64,000 nt of DNA, from positions 62,001 to 126,000 of the forward strand of contig NZ_JBLZUR010000001.1 of the NCBI RefSeq assembly GCF_048565625.1. The letters run 5' to 3'. Position numbers and translations under genes: made by a program. Shown piece by piece: positions 19,207 through 30,329 of this stretch. The first letter of the stretch is position 1; each line of letters starts with the position of its first letter. Source of the stretch: JBLZUR01 sp048565625 (GTDB lineage: Bacteria > Pseudomonadota > Alphaproteobacteria > Sphingomonadales > Sphingomonadaceae). The notes beneath the pieces were generated by a model. That model saw only the letters and a program-made list of their open reading frames with translations, did not search any database and was not told the DNA's origin.

Positions 19207-20229
19207 TCAGGGCTCAAGAACGATGCGGCCTTCCACCTGCCCGTGGCGGAGGCGATCGAAGACGTCGTTGACCGCCGAGAGCGGCTCGACCGCTACTGAC
19301 GTGCGGACCTTGCCCTCGGCGGCAAAGGTCAAGGCTTCAGCCAGATCCTGGCGGGTCCCTACGATCGAACCACGCACGGTGATCCGCTTCAGCACTACGT
19401 CGAAGATCGGCGTCGGAAATTCGCCCGGCGGCAGTCCCACCAGTGCGACGGTCCCACGCCGGCGCGTGCACGCGATGGCCTGGCTGAAGGCGGCCGGCGA
19501 AACCGCCGTCACCAGCACGCCATGCGCGCCGCCTCCGGTCGCCGCGGTGATCCTGGCGACTGCATCGCCGGTCGCTGAATTGGCCGTGATATCTGCGCCG
19601 AGTTCCTGCGCCAGCGCGAGCTTGTCGTCCGAAATGTCGAGCGCGGCCACGTGAAGACCCATCGCCTTGGCGTATTGAACTGCGACATGTCCCAGACCCC
19701 CGATCCCCGAGATCACGACCCATTCTCCGGGCTTGGCTTCGGTCTCCTTAAGGCCCTTGTAGGTGGTGACGCCGGCACACAGGATCGGCGCCAGCGCAGG
19801 AAAGTCTGGATTGGCGGGCAGATGGCCGACATAAGGCGCGCTGGCGATGGCGTATTCGGCATAGGTGCCGTTCACACTGTAGCCGCTGTTGTGCTGCTGT
19901 TCGCACAGCGTCTCCCAGCCGGTCCGACAATATTCGCACCGGCCGCAGGCATCGTGTAACCAAGGGATGCCAACTGCATCCCCTTCCTTGAGGTCCGCCA
20001 CTCCCGGACCGACCGCCGCGACATAGCCGACTCCTTCATGGCCCGGTATCAGGGGCATAATAGGCTTTACGGGCCAGTCGCCGTCCACCGCGTGAAGATC
20101 GGTATGGCAGACGCCGGTCGCCTCGATCTTCACCAGAACCTCGCCGGGTCCAGGGCTCGGGATCGGCGCATCCTCAATGGCCAGCGGAGCGCCGAAATTC
20201 CGCGCTACAGCCGCTTTCATCGTCATCAT
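19207..20229 (-). CDS. Zinc-dependent alcohol dehydrogenase, AdhP-like
   Basis: The 340-residue medium-chain dehydrogenase has catalytic zinc ligands in GVCHTDLHAVDGDW and GHEGVG. The four structural-zinc cysteines lie in CGRCEYCRTGWETLC, and the NAD-binding glycines lie in GIGGLGHVAVQYAKAMGLHV. It oxidises primary alcohols or reduces aldehydes with NAD. GGAGGAG lies 6 nt before the first ATG. Linked to acetate kinase and Pta genes nearby, it fits redox balancing when respiration is limited, but that role is inferred. Confidence 0.9.
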   Translation of the reverse strand: MMTMKAAVARNFGAPLAIEDAPIPSPGPGEVLVKIEATGVCHTDLHAVDGDWPVKPIMPLIPGHEGVGYVAAVGPGVADLKEGDAVGIPWLHDACGRCEYCRTGWETLCEQQHNSGYSVNGTYAEYAIASAPYVGHLPANPDFPALAPILCAGVTTYKGLKETEAKPGEWVVISGIGGLGHVAVQYAKAMGLHVAALDISDDKLALAQELGADITANSATGDAVARITAATGGGAHGVLVTAVSPAAFSQAIACTRRRGTVALVGLPPGEFPTPIFDVVLKRITVRGSIVGTRQDLAEALTFAAEGKVRTSVAVEPLSAVNDVFDRLRHGQVEGRIVLEP

Positions 20230-20369
20230 GGCACTCCTCCTCTGTCGCAGCGTTTTAAACTCGAAGCTCTACCAGGATAATCGCATCATACCTGGGATCG
20301 CGATGCGCAATCATGACACGCTCAGCAGAACAAAGCATAAGTCCGAACGTTGCTGGATTGATCCTCCAG

Positions 20370-20508
20370 TCCACAGCGACTGTCTTGAGCCAATTCGTAT
20401 CGCTAGCGGTCGCTGTCGTGGCGCGCGGACACCGAGATCAGGCCGATTTCTCGTAATGGCGGGTCATCCGCTGCGAGACGCCGCTCGCATCCGACGCCTG
20501 ACCGATAT

Positions 20509-20512
<4 letters not shown>
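20370..20512 (-). pseudogene. Broken MerR-family regulator (cueR-like) remnant
   Basis: Directly after copA, with an ATGA overlap at 20509-20512, the minus strand encodes MNIGQASDASGVSQRMTRHYEK and then stops at 20438. This is the start of a CueR-type MerR helix-turn-helix. Restoring one base in the run at 20446-20449 (minus-strand GAAATCGG for expected GAAAATCGG) continues the family sequence as KIGLISVSARHDSDR. An in-frame stop then follows and homology fades. A frameshift, a stop and a missing C-terminal dimer and metal-binding region make it non-functional. Confidence 0.7.
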
Positions 20513-22869
<2,357 letters not shown>

Positions 22870-23088
22870 CACGATGCTCCTTTGCACCGCCAGATAACTT
22901 CTGACGCCCGTCTCAGTCGTATCGCCGTTCTCAACTCGCAGCTTTTGGCGAAGGAGGCGAGCCGGATACGGCATGCTGATCGATTACCGCGGCCTGCTTC
23001 TCGGTGCATCCTTGGCCGGGACGGGGGCGTCGCCATGGGGCGTAGTCGAGCACGACTAGCATCGCACCGCCGCCAGCTATTGATAGCA
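22870..23088. other. Intergenic region upstream of copA
   Basis: This 219-bp gap must hold the copA promoter on the minus strand. I see no clear CueR-type dyad with a 19-bp spacer. No gene is evident. Confidence 0.35.
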
Positions 23089-23724
23089 TCAAACTTTAGT
23101 TTTTTGGCCCGACTCCTTGGCTGCGAACAATCCGATCCCGACGGCTACTGCCGTCAGCGCGAGCGCGCAGGCGATTAGCATCAGCACGCCATCGCGCACC
23201 AGGAGCGCGATGCCGAAGGCAAGGATCGCCAGCATCGGAGCCGTGCTCGCGAACGGCAGCAATTCAAGCGGCGGCACGGTCAGGCACAGAAGGATGATTG
23301 CTGCGCCCGCAAAACGGATCATGGGCTTGTTGGTCAACGCCGACAGCCGGCCGTGGAACCATTTGTCCATCCTTCGGCCGGTCGGCTGCATCTTGTCCGC
23401 GACCGTGACCAGCTTGCGGCCCTTCATTCCGCGTTTTTCGAGAAATGACGGCAGCCTCATGTGATCGTGGCCCAGGACGAGCTGGGCCGCGAGCAGCACC
23501 ATCACCACGGCCATCGCGGTCGGAAGACCGGGGATGCCGTCGATCGGCGAAATGTCGATCAGCGGGAGGATGATGAAAAAGGAACCGTAGGCGCGATGGC
23601 CCATCGCTTCGAGCGCATCGCCGAGGCGCACCTTGCCGTCACCCGCTTTCTTGCCCAGCTCCTTGAGCCTGTCGAGCACGTCGCCGACGCTGTGCGGGTC
23701 GGATGGATCGTCGTCATCGTTCAT
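23089..23724 (-). CDS. ExoD-family membrane protein
   Basis: This 211-residue protein fits the ExoD family (exopolysaccharide synthesis ExoD). It has a soluble N-terminus, the conserved start of the membrane domain (GDALEAMGHRAYGSFFIILPLIDISPIDGIPGLPT), several hydrophobic helices and a polar tail. ExoD affects exopolysaccharide output and alkaline tolerance in rhizobia, but its biochemical activity is not established. It lies 48 bp from the PRC-barrel gene, in the same direction. Confidence 0.8.
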   Translation of the reverse strand: MNDDDDPSDPHSVGDVLDRLKELGKKAGDGKVRLGDALEAMGHRAYGSFFIILPLIDISPIDGIPGLPTAMAVVMVLLAAQLVLGHDHMRLPSFLEKRGMKGRKLVTVADKMQPTGRRMDKWFHGRLSALTNKPMIRFAGAAIILLCLTVPPLELLPFASTAPMLAILAFGIALLVRDGVLMLIACALALTAVAVGIGLFAAKESGQKTKV

Positions 23725-23772
23725 GGTCGAAATGGAGGGCGGCGGGTGGCCCCGCCGTCCTCCTCCGGGTCC

Positions 23773-24144
23773 TCAGAAGGGATAGGTCGAGCCGTAATAG
23801 CCAAAGACCTGCTCGCCATAGGTCCGATCGAAAGCGGGTTCCTCGCCCGCTCGATAGCGCGGGGCGCCTTCGAGCCGTTCCTTCGTCAGATCGACAACAT
23901 AGCCGCCTTGATCCGTGTCATAGGTGAGCTGGTCCCAGGGCAGCGGATGATATTCCTCGCCGATGCCGAGGAGTCCGCCGAACGACATGACCGCATATTC
24001 GACACGGCCTGCGCGCTTATCGACCATGAAGTTATAGACGGAGCCGAGCTTATTGCCGTCGCGATCGTAGACGGCCGTGCCTTCGACCTTGTTGGAGGCG
24101 ATCAGGCGGTTGGTTTCATCGGTCGCTATGTTGGTGTCTGCCAT
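23773..24144 (-). CDS. PRC-barrel domain protein
   Basis: The 123-residue protein has one PRC-barrel domain at about residues 12-90 (RLIASNKVEGTAVYDRDGNKLGSVYNFMVDKRAGRVEYAVMSFGG), followed by a Tyr/Pro-rich tail. PRC-barrel proteins are small beta barrels found in stress, photosynthetic-reaction-centre and RNA-processing contexts. Stand-alone versions are common in sphingomonads. AAAGGAG lies just before the ATG. The function is not known. Confidence 0.8.
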   Translation of the reverse strand: MADTNIATDETNRLIASNKVEGTAVYDRDGNKLGSVYNFMVDKRAGRVEYAVMSFGGLLGIGEEYHPLPWDQLTYDTDQGGYVVDLTKERLEGAPRYRAGEEPAFDRTYGEQVFGYYGSTYPF

Positions 24145-24339
24145 TTTGCAGTCTCCTTTCGTTCAATGAGAACGACAGAGGCCGGAAGGGTTTCCGACGA
24201 AATCGAGCAATGGGCGGCGCAGAACGATAGAGCGGGCAAGCGCCTTCAATTTGGTAGGTATCCTCATAGACGACTAGCGAGCGCTCCGATCCAAAAATCA
24301 AAAGTTTTGCATCAATTCGAAAGTCGCGGTTTTCCGGCC

Positions 24340-24386
24340 TGTAAACGCTCGCGCTAAGTGGCGGCATTCTGATCGCGCTATTTGTC
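24340..24386. repeat. Left terminal inverted repeat of transposon
   Basis: This 47-bp repeat matches the reverse complement of 27366-27412 except at two positions. Inside it, CTCGCGCTAA (24348) and ATCGCGCTAT (24372) form a direct repeat 24 bp apart. That spacing fits paired transposase binding sites. Confidence 0.85.
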
Positions 24387-24397
24387 GGCGAGCGTCG

Positions 24398-24970
24398 CTA
24401 CGCGGCTACCGGCTTGGTCTCGGCCGATCGCACATAGGCGTAGAGTGTTGGCTTGGAGATGCCGAGCATCGAGCAAATCTTGGCGATCGGCATCGTGTTC
24501 TCGTGGTAGAGCCTGACGGCCAGGTCGCGCTTGTCCTTGCCGAGTGCGGCCGGCCGGCCACCCTTCTTGCCGCGAGCGCGGGCTGCGGTGAGACCGGCCT
24601 GGGTCCACTCGCGGATCAGGTTGCGCTCGAACTCCGCCAATGCCCCGAACAGGTGGAAGGTAAGCTTGCCCGACGTGGTGGTCGTGTCGATCGCCTCGTG
24701 CAGGCTCAGCAGCCCGACCTTTTCCTCGTCGAGGTAGGTCATCCATCCGATCAGATCACGGAGCGAGCGGCCGAGCCTGTCGAGGCGCCAGACCACCAGT
24801 GTGTCGCCGGCGCGAAGCAGCTCCTTCACCTTTTCCAATCCAGGGCGAGCGGCAGTCGCCCCGGAGGCCTTGTCGGTGATGACCTTCTCGCAGCCGGCAG
24901 CCTTCAGCGCATCACGCTGGAGGTCCAGGTTCTGCTCGGCGGTCGATACGCGGGCGTAACCGATTTTCAT
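24398..24970 (-). CDS. Serine recombinase, resolvase/invertase family
   Basis: The 190-residue enzyme has the resolvase catalytic domain with its nucleophile Ser9 in YARVSTAEQNLDLQ. Arg and active-site helices follow in WRLDRLGRSLRDLI and the interface helix in FGALAEFERNLIREW. A C-terminal helix-turn-helix (MPIAKICSMLGISKPTLYAYV) completes it. It probably resolves transposition cointegrates. Its res site would lie in the 113-bp gap before the divergent transposase gene. Confidence 0.9.
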   Translation of the reverse strand: MKIGYARVSTAEQNLDLQRDALKAAGCEKVITDKASGATAARPGLEKVKELLRAGDTLVVWRLDRLGRSLRDLIGWMTYLDEEKVGLLSLHEAIDTTTTSGKLTFHLFGALAEFERNLIREWTQAGLTAARARGKKGGRPAALGKDKRDLAVRLYHENTMPIAKICSMLGISKPTLYAYVRSAETKPVAA

Positions 24971-25083
24971 GCGTAGGGCCGGTGGCGCCCCGATCGGGCG
25001 CGGTTTGGGAAGAAAGTCGTCATCGGCAGGTCTATGTTGCCCTAGTTTTCTTTACCGGGTAGATTTACGTCGAACAGGCCGGT

Positions 25084-26562
25084 TTGGCAACGCGAGCGGA
25101 CTCGCATGGCGATGGGCAGGCAAATCTCCGTTTTCCTTACCTGCGACACGGACCGTCGGCGGTGACGCATCCGGCGCTTGTCCCGCCGCTGGCGATCGAG
25201 CGCTACCGCGTCCTTGAACCGCACCTCGCCGATGGCATCCCGCTCGCGGACCTCGCCCGCACCGGCACGCTGAGCGAGCGGACGTTGCAGCGCTGGCTCG
25301 GGCGCTACCGTGCCGAAGGACTTGCCGGTCTCGCGCGTCTGCCGCGCAACGATCGGGGCAGGCTGCACCTGCCGGAACATCTGGTCGAACTGACCCGCAC
25401 TCTCGCCACCAAGCGCCCGCGACCCCCGGTCGCCGCCATTCACCGAAAGGTGCAGGAACTCGCCATCGCGCATGGACACCGAACCCCCAGCTATGCGGCC
25501 GTCGCGCGTGTCGTCAGGGCGATACCGGCAAGCCAGATCGCCGCAGCCTCCGATCCGGCCGTCTACCGCGACCAGCACGAGCTAGTGCATCGGCGCGAAG
25601 CCGCGACCTCGAACGAGATGTGGCAGGCCGATCATACCGTTCTCGACATTCTCGTGCTCGATGATGCCGGAACCCCGGTGCGTCCTTGGCTGACCGTCAT
25701 CGTTGACGATCACAGCCGAGCCATCGCCGGTTACTTCCTCAGCCTCGATGCCCCCAGTGCCCTCAACACGGCGCTCGCCTTGCGGCAGGCGATCTGGCGC
25801 AAGCCCAATCCCGAATGGATCGTCAGCGGCATTCCCGAACAGCTTTACGTCGACAACGGCTCGGATTTCATCTCCGAGCATATCGAGCAGGCGTGCATCG
25901 CCCTCAAAATCCGCCTCATCCATTCGCTGCCGGGGCGTCCTCGCGGGCGCGGCAAGATCGAGCGGCTGTTCCGCACCATCAACGACATGTTCCTGCCCGA
26001 CCTGCCCGGCCACCTGATCGCGGGCAAGCCGCTGTCGGCGCCAGTGCTCACGCTCGACGAGCTGCGCGCCCGCTTCGAGGCGTTCGTGTGCGGCGTCTAT
26101 CATCGTCGCCCGCATGGCAGCACCGGCGAACCGCCGATCACGCGCTGGCAGAAGGGCGGGTTCCTGCCCGCAATGCCCGACAGCCTTGAACAGCTCGACA
26201 TGCTGCTCGTGCACGTGCCCAAGCCCCGTAAAGTGCTGCGCGACGGCATCCGTCTGATGGGCAGGCGCTATGTCGAACCCACGCTCGCGGCCTTCGTCGG
26301 CGAGCAGGTCGAGGCGGTCTATGACCCCCGCGACCTGACCGAGATCCACGTCTACGACCAGGGCCGGTTCGTCTGCCGTGCGCTCAGCTCCGAGCACGCT
26401 GGGCACCCGTCGTTGCGCGCGATCCAGCGCGCCCGGCGCGGCGCGAAGGAGCGCGACAAGCAGGTGCCTGCCCCCACGGAGACCTTCGATGGCGACCAAG
26501 AGGATACGGCTTCCCGGCCCACCACCTACCGAGGGCTCCGGCTCTACGCCGCTGACGATTGA
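25084..26562 (+). CDS. DDE transposase, TniA/Mu-type
   Basis: This protein of about 492 residues has an N-terminal helix-turn-helix region (LADLARTGTLSERTLQRWLGRYRAEGLAGL) and an rve integrase core with Asp in MWQADHTVLDI, Asp in YVDNGSDF and Glu in GRGKIERLFRTI. A Mu-transposase C-terminal beta domain follows (RLMGRRYVEPTLAAFVGEQVEAVYDPRDL). It is the strand-transfer enzyme of the element. The apparent start is TTG with no clear ribosome site. A GTG at 25162 is an alternative. Its 3' end overlaps tniB by 74 nt. Confidence 0.85.
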   Translation: MATRADSHGDGQANLRFPYLRHGPSAVTHPALVPPLAIERYRVLEPHLADGIPLADLARTGTLSERTLQRWLGRYRAEGLAGLARLPRNDRGRLHLPEHLVELTRTLATKRPRPPVAAIHRKVQELAIAHGHRTPSYAAVARVVRAIPASQIAAASDPAVYRDQHELVHRREAATSNEMWQADHTVLDILVLDDAGTPVRPWLTVIVDDHSRAIAGYFLSLDAPSALNTALALRQAIWRKPNPEWIVSGIPEQLYVDNGSDFISEHIEQACIALKIRLIHSLPGRPRGRGKIERLFRTINDMFLPDLPGHLIAGKPLSAPVLTLDELRARFEAFVCGVYHRRPHGSTGEPPITRWQKGGFLPAMPDSLEQLDMLLVHVPKPRKVLRDGIRLMGRRYVEPTLAAFVGEQVEAVYDPRDLTEIHVYDQGRFVCRALSSEHAGHPSLRAIQRARRGAKERDKQVPAPTETFDGDQEDTASRPTTYRGLRLYAADD

Positions 26563-27367
26563 GTTCCTGGTCGAGCAGCCGTTCCTGGCGACCCGCGACC
26601 ATGCCCGGTTCGTCGAGTTTGCCGAAGCCTGCGCGCACTACCGCTATATCGGCGTGTGTCATGGCCGGCCGGGCGTCGGAAAGACGCGATCGGCGCGCGA
26701 GTTTTCCAGCTTCCCCGACCTGGGGGAATATGCCGCGCTCCGTCCCATTGCCGCGCTCCTTGGCGAAAAGGTCGCTCGCTGCCGCGCCGTCTTCTACACC
26801 GTGTCGGTCAGCAACACGCCCAAGACGATCGACGCGGTGTTGGGCCTCAACCTCATTAAGCTGGGCTATGCCCGGCTGACGGTCGCGGGCGGCTCGCAGG
26901 ACGAAATCACCCATGACGCCGCCCGCATCGCCTGCCCCCTCGTCATCGTCGACGAGGCCGACCGCCTGACCATAAAGTCGCTCGAACATCTCCGCGACAT
27001 GGCCGATCGCCACGGCTTCGGGCTGATCCTGATGGGTATGCCGGGCTTGGAGAAGCGCCTCGCCCGCTATGCCCAGCTCTACTCGCGGATCGGCTTCGTC
27101 CACGAGTTCAAACCGCTTACCGAGACCGAAATGCGGCTGCTGCTCGCGACCCACGCCGGCGATTTCGGGATCAGCTTCGACCCGGCCCAACTCGACGCGA
27201 TCGAAGCGCAGGCAGCCGTGATCCGCATCACGCGCGGCAACTTCCGGCTCATGGAGCGCCTGTTCGCGCAGATGCGGCGGATCATGACCCTCAACCGCGT
27301 CGAGGAGGTCACCGCTGACATCGTTCAGGCCGCGCGCGATTGCCTCGTCATCGGACCCGGCAACTGA
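26489..27367 (+). CDS. TniB-like AAA+ transposition ATPase
   Basis: This 292-residue AAA+ protein has Walker A GRPGVGKTRS, Walker B LVIVDEAD and the sensor region FGLILMGMPGLEKRLARYAQLYSRIGF typical of TniB/TnsC-type target-selection ATPases. The start at 26489 lies within the transposase gene. The stop codon lies inside the right inverted repeat, so the element is packed to its edge. TniB partners usually act with TniQ, which is absent here. Confidence 0.85.
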   Translation: MATKRIRLPGPPPTEGSGSTPLTIEFLVEQPFLATRDHARFVEFAEACAHYRYIGVCHGRPGVGKTRSAREFSSFPDLGEYAALRPIAALLGEKVARCRAVFYTVSVSNTPKTIDAVLGLNLIKLGYARLTVAGGSQDEITHDAARIACPLVIVDEADRLTIKSLEHLRDMADRHGFGLILMGMPGLEKRLARYAQLYSRIGFVHEFKPLTETEMRLLLATHAGDFGISFDPAQLDAIEAQAAVIRITRGNFRLMERLFAQMRRIMTLNRVEEVTADIVQAARDCLVIGPGN

Positions 27368-27412
27368 CAAATAGCGCGATCAGAACGCCGCCATTTAGCG
27401 CGAGCGTTTACA
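27366..27412. repeat. Right terminal inverted repeat of transposon
   Basis: This is the reverse complement of the left end (24340-24386) with two mismatches. It begins inside the tniB stop codon and ends in TTTACA. Confidence 0.85.
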
Positions 27413-27681
27413 CAGGATAAGATCCATACCGTTTCCGGAACCACTTTCTTGTTTCCTCTTCGAAATTGGACTGTGCTGATGAGTTTGAGCGATGGTGGCT
27501 TCGCTCATACACTACGCGCTACCAGGCCCCTGCCCGTTTCTTAGGCTTAACGTTGTAGCTCAAGACCCCGGGGGCTCAGCCTCCCTTCTCCGGTTCTTGC
27601 CGCTGCGCAAATCCCTCGATCTACCTGCCGCCGTCGTGTGGTCGCACGGCATCATCCAAAGACCTATTTAGGCCGTCATGA
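27413..27681. other. Intergenic stretch right of transposon
   Basis: No gene is supported here. A 7-bp inverted repeat, TGAGCGA-N8-TCGCTCA, lies at 27486-27507. The sequence is less GC-rich than the neighbouring genes and may be the remains of an older insertion. Confidence 0.35.
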
Positions 27682-28920
27682 CTAGCCAATCTTCGCCATA
27701 AGGCGCCCCGCCGCCCCCTGCTCTGCCGCGAGATTGCGATTATAAGCGAGCGGCATCCGCGGCGACTTCCACCGCAGCGCGTCCATGATGCCGGCCAAAT
27801 CCTCCCCGCTGGCGAACAGGTCCTGATTGAGCCCGATCCGCGTCGAGTGCGCACTGATCCCCTTCAGCAACCGCGCCAGATCGTCCGCCGTCAAATCGGG
27901 CAGCGCGCCACGGTCGAACGCGCGGCCGATGATCGACCGAAAGATTGGTCCGATCGAGCCCGGGTGCAGCGCCACGGTGCCGATGTCATATTCGACGCGC
28001 GCCTTCACCGCCGGCTTGGACAGCGTCTTGCGCAGATCCCACGTCTCCCGGCCCGAGATGCTGTCGATCGGCCGACCGCGCACGGCTGCCCGCGCCTTGT
28101 AGCGCCGCACCTGCACCCGCCGGAACAGCGGCCCTGTCGTGATCCCCGCCGCTTCGGTCCACGCCGCGATCGCCGCGACGGTGCGCGGGCTGAGGTAGGC
28201 GGTCGCCCCCTCCCCGTCTTGATCGCCCTTATGACGCAGAATCTGCAGCAGCCGCGCTTCGGGATCGATCGCCTCCTCAATATGCTCAATGGCGACCGCC
28301 ACCAGTTCGGAGGCGCGCAGCCCGGTGTCATAAGCGGCCGATAGCAGCGCCCGATCACGCAGCCCCGGCAGATCCTCGCCACAACTCTCGAGCAGCGCGC
28401 GGATGTTGAGCCCCCGCGCCTTGTCGCGCTCGACGTCGCGCACCGGGCCCTTGAACCGCAGCGGCCGCGCCTGCTTCTGCGCAGCCCCCTTCTCGCGGCG
28501 CACCGTCTGGAGCCGCAGCTTCACCAGCGGCGCCGGCGTCGGATCCTTGAGCTCGAGCAGCTGGTGGATCTTGGCGATCGACGCCTTGTAGCGGGATAGC
28601 GAGGCCGGCCGGCTCCCCTTCCCGGCCCGCGCGTCGAGATAATCGGCCACGGTCTCGGGCGTGGCCGGCAGCGCGATCCGGTTGTTGCGCCTACACCACG
28701 CATCGAACGCCTCGACGTCGGACTTGAGCGCACGGATGCTATGGGGCGATGAAGCGGCCTGATAGGCGGCGATCAGGCCCTCGTTGACGGTGATGCGCTC
28801 GCCGGCGCGCATCTGCACGATCGTCCACGCAAGGTCGGCCGGCGCCCTGACGGCCGGCAGGACAGCCTCAGGCGGCGCTACGGGGATTTCTGGCCCTTCC
28901 CGGGCGGTTTCGGTGCTCAC
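27682..28920 (-). CDS. Tyrosine recombinase/integrase
   Basis: The 412-residue protein has an N-terminal SAM-like DNA-binding domain (residues 40-160) and a catalytic domain. The catalytic domain shows Arg in YDTGLRASELVAV, the HxxR-type box AHSTRIGLNQDLF, Trp in LRWKS where many have His, and the nucleophile Tyr in LAYNRNL. Enzymes of this type on alphaproteobacterial plasmids probably resolve multimers. It faces away from the RHE_PE00001-like gene. Confidence 0.85.
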   Translation of the reverse strand: MSTETAREGPEIPVAPPEAVLPAVRAPADLAWTIVQMRAGERITVNEGLIAAYQAASSPHSIRALKSDVEAFDAWCRRNNRIALPATPETVADYLDARAGKGSRPASLSRYKASIAKIHQLLELKDPTPAPLVKLRLQTVRREKGAAQKQARPLRFKGPVRDVERDKARGLNIRALLESCGEDLPGLRDRALLSAAYDTGLRASELVAVAIEHIEEAIDPEARLLQILRHKGDQDGEGATAYLSPRTVAAIAAWTEAAGITTGPLFRRVQVRRYKARAAVRGRPIDSISGRETWDLRKTLSKPAVKARVEYDIGTVALHPGSIGPIFRSIIGRAFDRGALPDLTADDLARLLKGISAHSTRIGLNQDLFASGEDLAGIMDALRWKSPRMPLAYNRNLAAEQGAAGRLMAKIG

Positions 28921-28986
28921 GACGCGCCTCGCTCCTCAGCCGCGCTTGTAGCCCACCTTATAAAGAACGGTCAAATCTGCTTATGT

Positions 28987-29002
28987 GATAAGTGCAATTA
29001 TC
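28987..29002. promoter_or_regulatory. GATAA/TTATC inverted repeat upstream of HTH gene
   Basis: GATAA-gtgcaa-TTATC lies 65 bp before the start at 29067, in the gap between two divergent genes. It could be an operator for either. The arms are short, so this is tentative. Confidence 0.3.
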
Positions 29003-29066
29003 GCATGTTCATTCACCAACCATCCGAGCGATTGTGCAGTGTTTTGGTATTCACTACACATTCGGC

Positions 29067-30233
29067 ATGGAGCGCTTCCATCCCCTCGCCGCCGACACCG
29101 ACGTCCCGCCCGAGGAGCTCGCCCTCGCGCAAGGCGAATGCGCGCTGGCGCTCGGCCGGCTCGACGGGCTCCTCGCCGGCCTCACCGATACCGAAAAACG
29201 GCTGTTCTGCGTAGGGCTGCTGCGCGAGGTGCTGCTCTCGGCCCTGGCGCAGGCAGGATTTGCCGATGCCGAACACCGATTCAACGCCTGGTTCGCCGGG
29301 CTCGACCGTGGCCCTCAAGAGACGCCCCTCACCGGCTGCTCCGCCTATGCGCTGGTCCGCGCGCTGCTGGGCGAACTCGGCCATCATCCGTGGGAACCGC
29401 TCGCCGATGCCGCGCAGACCATCGTTCTGGCCGCTCGCTTCGGGGCCGACCGCCCGATGCAAGCCGAAGACGCGCTGGCGGAGGAGGCGATCGGCAGAGC
29501 GATCACGCTGGTGAAACAGGCCGGCGCGGATGACGAGCCCCCCCTGCCCTTCGCGGGTCTGGCGCGCCTCCACGCGCTGCTGCGCGCCGATCCGCTGTTC
29601 GCGCCGCTGGAGCGCGCGGTGCAAATCCGCTCGCTTGGGCCGCGCGCGGTGGCGATCGAGCAGGCCGCCCCGCGCACCCCGCTCTGGGCGGTCGATGCCG
29701 CGCTGGGGCGGCTGCTGACCGCGTGCGGCGCGTGGCAGCTTGCCCTCCCCTGCCCCGGCGCGGTGACGGCTGAGGCGCTTCAGCCGCAGCTCTGGCCGGG
29801 CGAACGCGCCATTGTCTCAGCGCGCACTCTCCGCGCCAGCGCTACTCGGCTTGCAGAGCTGGTCGTGAAAGCGCGACGGCGCGCGGCGCTGATGCGCGAG
29901 CAGCTGGGGCACCTGCGCTCGAGCGCGCGGGCACCGCAGGTGTGGATCCTGCTCGCTGGTTTTGCGCCGCTCGGACTCGATCAGATGGCCTCGGCGTTCG
30001 GGGTCAGCCGGCGCGGCACCTATGCGATCGGCGACGCGCTAGTCACAGCGGGCCTCGCGCGGCGTGCGAGCATCAAGGGCAAGGTTCTGCTGGTCGCCGA
30101 AGCGCCGCGAAGGGATCGGGTGTCGGCACCCCTGGACCACGCACCCGCGCTCTCCCATCCAGCGCTCGCCGAGTTCGACGCGGCGATGGGCGAGATTGAC
30201 CGGCTGCTCGCCGGCAGTTCTGGCCATCCCTGA
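29067..30233 (+). CDS. RHE_PE00001-like protein (DUF1612 with HTH)
   Basis: This 388-residue protein resembles the RHE_PE00001 family of plasmid proteins. It has a long helical N-terminal half, a DUF1612-like middle with APRTPLWAVDAALGRLLTACGAW, and a C-terminal winged helix-turn-helix (APLGLDQMASAFGVSRRGTYAIGDALVTAGLARR). The family occurs on replicons of Rhizobiales and sphingomonads, but its role is not defined. I chose the ATG at 29067, where the conserved sequence begins. An upstream in-frame start at 28992 is possible. Confidence 0.65.
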   Translation: MERFHPLAADTDVPPEELALAQGECALALGRLDGLLAGLTDTEKRLFCVGLLREVLLSALAQAGFADAEHRFNAWFAGLDRGPQETPLTGCSAYALVRALLGELGHHPWEPLADAAQTIVLAARFGADRPMQAEDALAEEAIGRAITLVKQAGADDEPPLPFAGLARLHALLRADPLFAPLERAVQIRSLGPRAVAIEQAAPRTPLWAVDAALGRLLTACGAWQLALPCPGAVTAEALQPQLWPGERAIVSARTLRASATRLAELVVKARRRAALMREQLGHLRSSARAPQVWILLAGFAPLGLDQMASAFGVSRRGTYAIGDALVTAGLARRASIKGKVLLVAEAPRRDRVSAPLDHAPALSHPALAEFDAAMGEIDRLLAGSSGHP

Positions 30234-30277
30234 CGCGGCCTCGCGCGCGTTAGGCGTGTATGAAAACTGATCCACTC

Positions 30278-30305
30278 TTGACGTTATGTACAGATATCAT
30301 ACATA
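30278..30305 (+). promoter_or_regulatory. Promoter and operator of Xre/RES operon
   Basis: TTGACG (30278-30283) and TACATA (30300-30305) are spaced by 16 nt. TATGTA-N9-TACATA (30285-30305) is an inverted repeat covering the spacer and -10, where an antitoxin could bind and repress. AAGGAG at 30317-30322 precedes the ATG at 30330. Confidence 0.6.
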
Positions 30306-30329
30306 GACAGAGAAAGAAGGAGATGGCCA

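Larger units (their letters stand above)
24340..27412. mobile_element. TniA/TniB-type transposon with resolvase, 3.07 kb
   Basis: The element is bounded by 47-bp inverted repeats differing at two positions and starting TGTAAACG, so the ends have TGT/ACA termini like Mu/Tn7-family elements. It carries a serine resolvase (minus strand) divergent from a DDE transposase and a TniB-like ATPase. No tniQ or cargo gene fits in it. No matching short target duplication is visible at the flanks (CGGCC on the left, CAGGA on the right), so one side may have rearranged. Confidence 0.85.

Noticed and set aside
20230..20370. FNR-type or CueR-type promoter boxes upstream of the alcohol dehydrogenase
   Set aside because: A TTGAT half-site is visible near 20355, but no partner ATCAA lies at the required spacing.
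24335..27417. Target-site duplication around the TniA/TniB transposon
   Set aside because: The five bases on each side (CGGCC and CAGGA) do not match, so no duplication is claimed.
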